DNA of 64,000 bases from Lottia gigantea (taxonomy: Eukaryota > Mollusca > Gastropoda > Lottiidae): assembly GCF_000327385.1 (NCBI RefSeq), contig NW_008711014.1, forward strand, positions 556,458 through 620,457, in the 5' to 3' direction. Of the stretch, positions 61,411-64,000 are shown piece after piece. The position numbers and the translations under genes were made by a program. The notes beneath the pieces were generated by a model, which was given only the letters and a program-made list of their open reading frames with translations, made no database searches and was not told the origin of the DNA. Numbering within the stretch: position 1 is the first letter of the stretch; every line of letters begins with the position of its first letter.

Positions 61411-63660
61411 CAATCATTTTATTTTAACTTCAACATAGTTATGAATATCTTATGATGTTTCTCTTAGGTCTATACATGCATTGCTAATGAGTAATTAGTT
61501 AAAGAGATGACGAGTCGTTACCGTGCAGAGCTGTAAGTACTGGCAGTGGATATAAAGATGATACACCCGATTCCAATTTGCGGCAAAGTTTAAAAACTAA
61601 ACAATATCAAACTGGCATTATAATAATTATTCAAAACGTCACTAAAAACATAAATGTGTAATTTCACATAGTTTGTCACAAACGTTGTTCAAATGTCTTC
61701 TTTTATTCTTGACTATGGTGATTTATAACGAAAGATGTAATATTGTTAACTTTGCTATTCCTTGAAAGGATATGATTTGATTTCGCCTGACGTCGAAAAT
61801 TAATGAATGGATTTCCATGGAAAGCATCCATTTTCCACTGATATAATACATGGCTTACTATATTGAAAAAACTCCCTGTACAGCCATTACGTGGTATAAA
61901 CTATAGTTAAGCTGCAAGCTGGAGATTATATCAATATAACTCGGGTACAATCTGTTAATGCTCAGATCACTTGAAGAATGGAAACAGCTCAAACCAGCAT
62001 CAATAAATTACTATAATTAAATTAACGATGACAAAAACTTCAACATGTTTACTGCCAGTATTTGATAAAAAGTTATCTCGTCCGTCTTTCTATTCTTAAC
62101 CTTCCCTGATTGTCATTTAATCTGGATATTTCTGTTCTGAATTCTTTTCGTCTTGGATTGTTCATTTAACCTTGCATGATGATCCTTCTAACTTTCTGTC
62201 GACCTTTGTGATCATTGGGTCGTTCTTTCATCAACGTCATTTAATCTGAATATTTTCTTTTCTCGAATTGTCAGTCGTGAACCTTTCTTTTACCAATACC
62301 TCATCATTATTTAATCGTTTTTCTGAATTGGGAAGTTATGATTTTAGCGTCGTTATTTTAACCTTTTCGGTGGTCAGTTTATCTGTAACATATCTAGGAA
62401 TTGTTCGTCGAAGTGTATGGACATCCTTATCCTATACATATTCTTTTAAAATATATTTGTTCATTCTTGATAATCAATTTGAACCACCCATGGGTTTACT
62501 CCTTAATCAGAGGAAGTTCCCATAGGTGTACCTTATGGATAAAATAGAAACAACCTTCTGAGAGCTCACCATAATTCAGAGTTTATCCCGTGTTCCATAA
62601 ATCATATCCGTTCATATTATTTAAACCATTTAAAATGTCGAATGGAGTTTGATAGAATTGAAATTTGTCCCAATAGTTACAAATCATTGGTATATCCTAT
62701 AAATCCGTCTCGAAATCCATAAACTCAGTTGAAGAAATGCAGAGACAAATATAAATTTATATGATATTAGAATATATTGATCTTAAATCCAGCAGAGAAT
62801 TGGGGATTGAAGAAAGTAGAATTTAATCTTACATCTGTGAGGCGATAATCTTTCGCGGTTTTATATTTAAGATTTGTAATCCCTAAGTTAACGGTTTTAT
62901 AATGATATAAATCACCAGATTAGTGGTTAAGATTTGCTTTAATATCAGGAAGGATAGTGGAATTGGCTGATTTGATGTTAAACTTGTTCCTTGGATTGGG
63001 GACTGATACTGTCTGCACTAAAAACCACTGGCCACGGAAGTCTTTAACCTATAATCTATTGCTTGTATAAAAGATAACATTTCGATTATACCGGAGATTG
63101 AAACACCTTACAAGAATGCCAATGTACAAACTGAACTACCTTAGCGCAAGATTTGCAATGCTGTGATGACCGTATTGAAAGCGATTATGGCAATTGACAA
63201 GTTATTTGGAGGTATATTATTTGACAAATTACGTTTTGAGACATTCAGTATTACATTATATACCTGCTATATGAGCTGTAGGGGCATGAAACCTGCAAAG
63301 CATGTGTGCCAAGACCTAGGTTCTACTTTTCTCTAGCCTGCATTTCGTATATTTCTGAAATGTCCAATTCCTTCCACACAAGTGTATGAATGCAAGAACA
63401 AATAATAATCCATCTGACTGAAACATTCCCTAGAATTGTCTTGTGTCACATTATTTGTTTAAGGTTTTAATACAAATCTTTATGTTTACTCTCAATTCAA
63501 TAAACATGATGTATTCTACTGTCCAATGACATGCACGTTTTGTTCTGTTTTGTTAACAATGTTTTACATGTGAATTTTGAATTCCAAACTACATAATTTG
63601 ACATAAGGAATCTTTTGTTTAAATTTGGATTCAGCTATTTTCAATAATATTCAAACTCAT
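61411..63660. other. Gene-less AT-rich stretch
   Basis: A pyrimidine-rich segment at 62085-62420 contains two loose copies of GTCATTTAATCTGGATATTT. Otherwise nothing supported. Confidence 0.4.
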
Positions 63661-64000
63661 TCTATATCGTTCTATAATTGAGCACTATTTTAACTGTGGT
63701 ATTTCTATATTGCTCTACAATTGATGTATTGAGCATTATTTTGACAGTGGTATTTCTATATCGCTCTACAATTGATGTATTGAGCACTATTTTAACTGTG
63801 GTATTTCTATATTGCTCTACAATTGATGTATTGAGCATTATTTTGACAGTGGTATTTCTAGATCGCTCTACAATTGATGTATTGAGCACGATTTTAACTG
63901 TGGTATTTCTAGATCGCTCTACAATTGATGTATTGAGCACTATTTTAACTGTGGTATTCTATATTGCTCTACAATTGATGTATTGAGCATTATTTTGACA
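63661..64000. repeat. 51-bp tandem array running off the window
   Basis: At least six copies of a 51-bp unit (TACAATTGATGTATTGAGCA, CTATTTTAACTGTGGTATTT, CTATATTGCTC). Two subtypes, one with CACTATTTTAACTG and one with CATTATTTTGACAG, mostly alternate, giving a 102-bp higher-order period. Because 51 is divisible by three, long frames stay open on both strands (102 and 92 codons), but they are translations of the repeat. The array continues past base 64000. Confidence 0.93.

Noticed and set aside
63662-63986. Long overlapping open frames on both strands
   Set aside because: They are translations of the 51-bp tandem repeat, whose length is a multiple of three.

Overview
The window is AT-rich, gene-poor animal DNA with spliced genes, long introns and many degenerate tandem and dispersed repeats. 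The genes point to an invertebrate. Short motifs (AAGGGAGGTAACT copies, a tandem-core repeat flanked by GGGCGTAT and CCGTCCGTCCG) make a lophotrochozoan, most likely a mollusc, the best guess. No rRNA, CRISPR, bacterial-type operon or recognisable viral element was seen.

Genes lie in the first 27 kb. (1) 97-2830 (+): the last seven coding exons of an SLC6 Na+/Cl- neurotransmitter transporter of the monoamine type; the 5' half lies outside the window. (2) 7214-9813 (-): a complete Shaw/Kv3-type voltage-gated potassium channel in three exons, tail to tail with the transporter. (3) 11100-13470 (-): at least four exons of a GT92 (DUF23) glycosyltransferase; its first exon or exons were not securely found. 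(4) 24499-26433 (+): a single-coding-exon protein with two N-terminal CARD domains and a C-terminal TPR-like helical region, probably an innate-immune or cell-death adaptor. Exon joins in genes 1-3 were chosen by GT/AG consensus and matching phase, and the joined proteins agree with their families.

From 26.4 kb to the end no conserved protein gene could be supported. That stretch holds minisatellites, a tandem-core mobile-element-like block (32.1-33.1 kb), a recent 291-bp tandem duplication (50.05-50.64 kb), small inverted-repeat elements, a tRNA-derived SINE-like element (56.44-56.66 kb), a dispersed short repeat around GGACGTAAAACTCCATT, and a 51-bp tandem array running off the right edge. 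One short candidate terminal exon (51283-51423) and a candidate promoter with first exon near 42 kb are weak hints of transcription there.

The transporter and the potassium channel both suit excitable cells, but nothing in the sequence shows the four genes to be functionally linked. The most unusual gene is the tandem-CARD/TPR protein.
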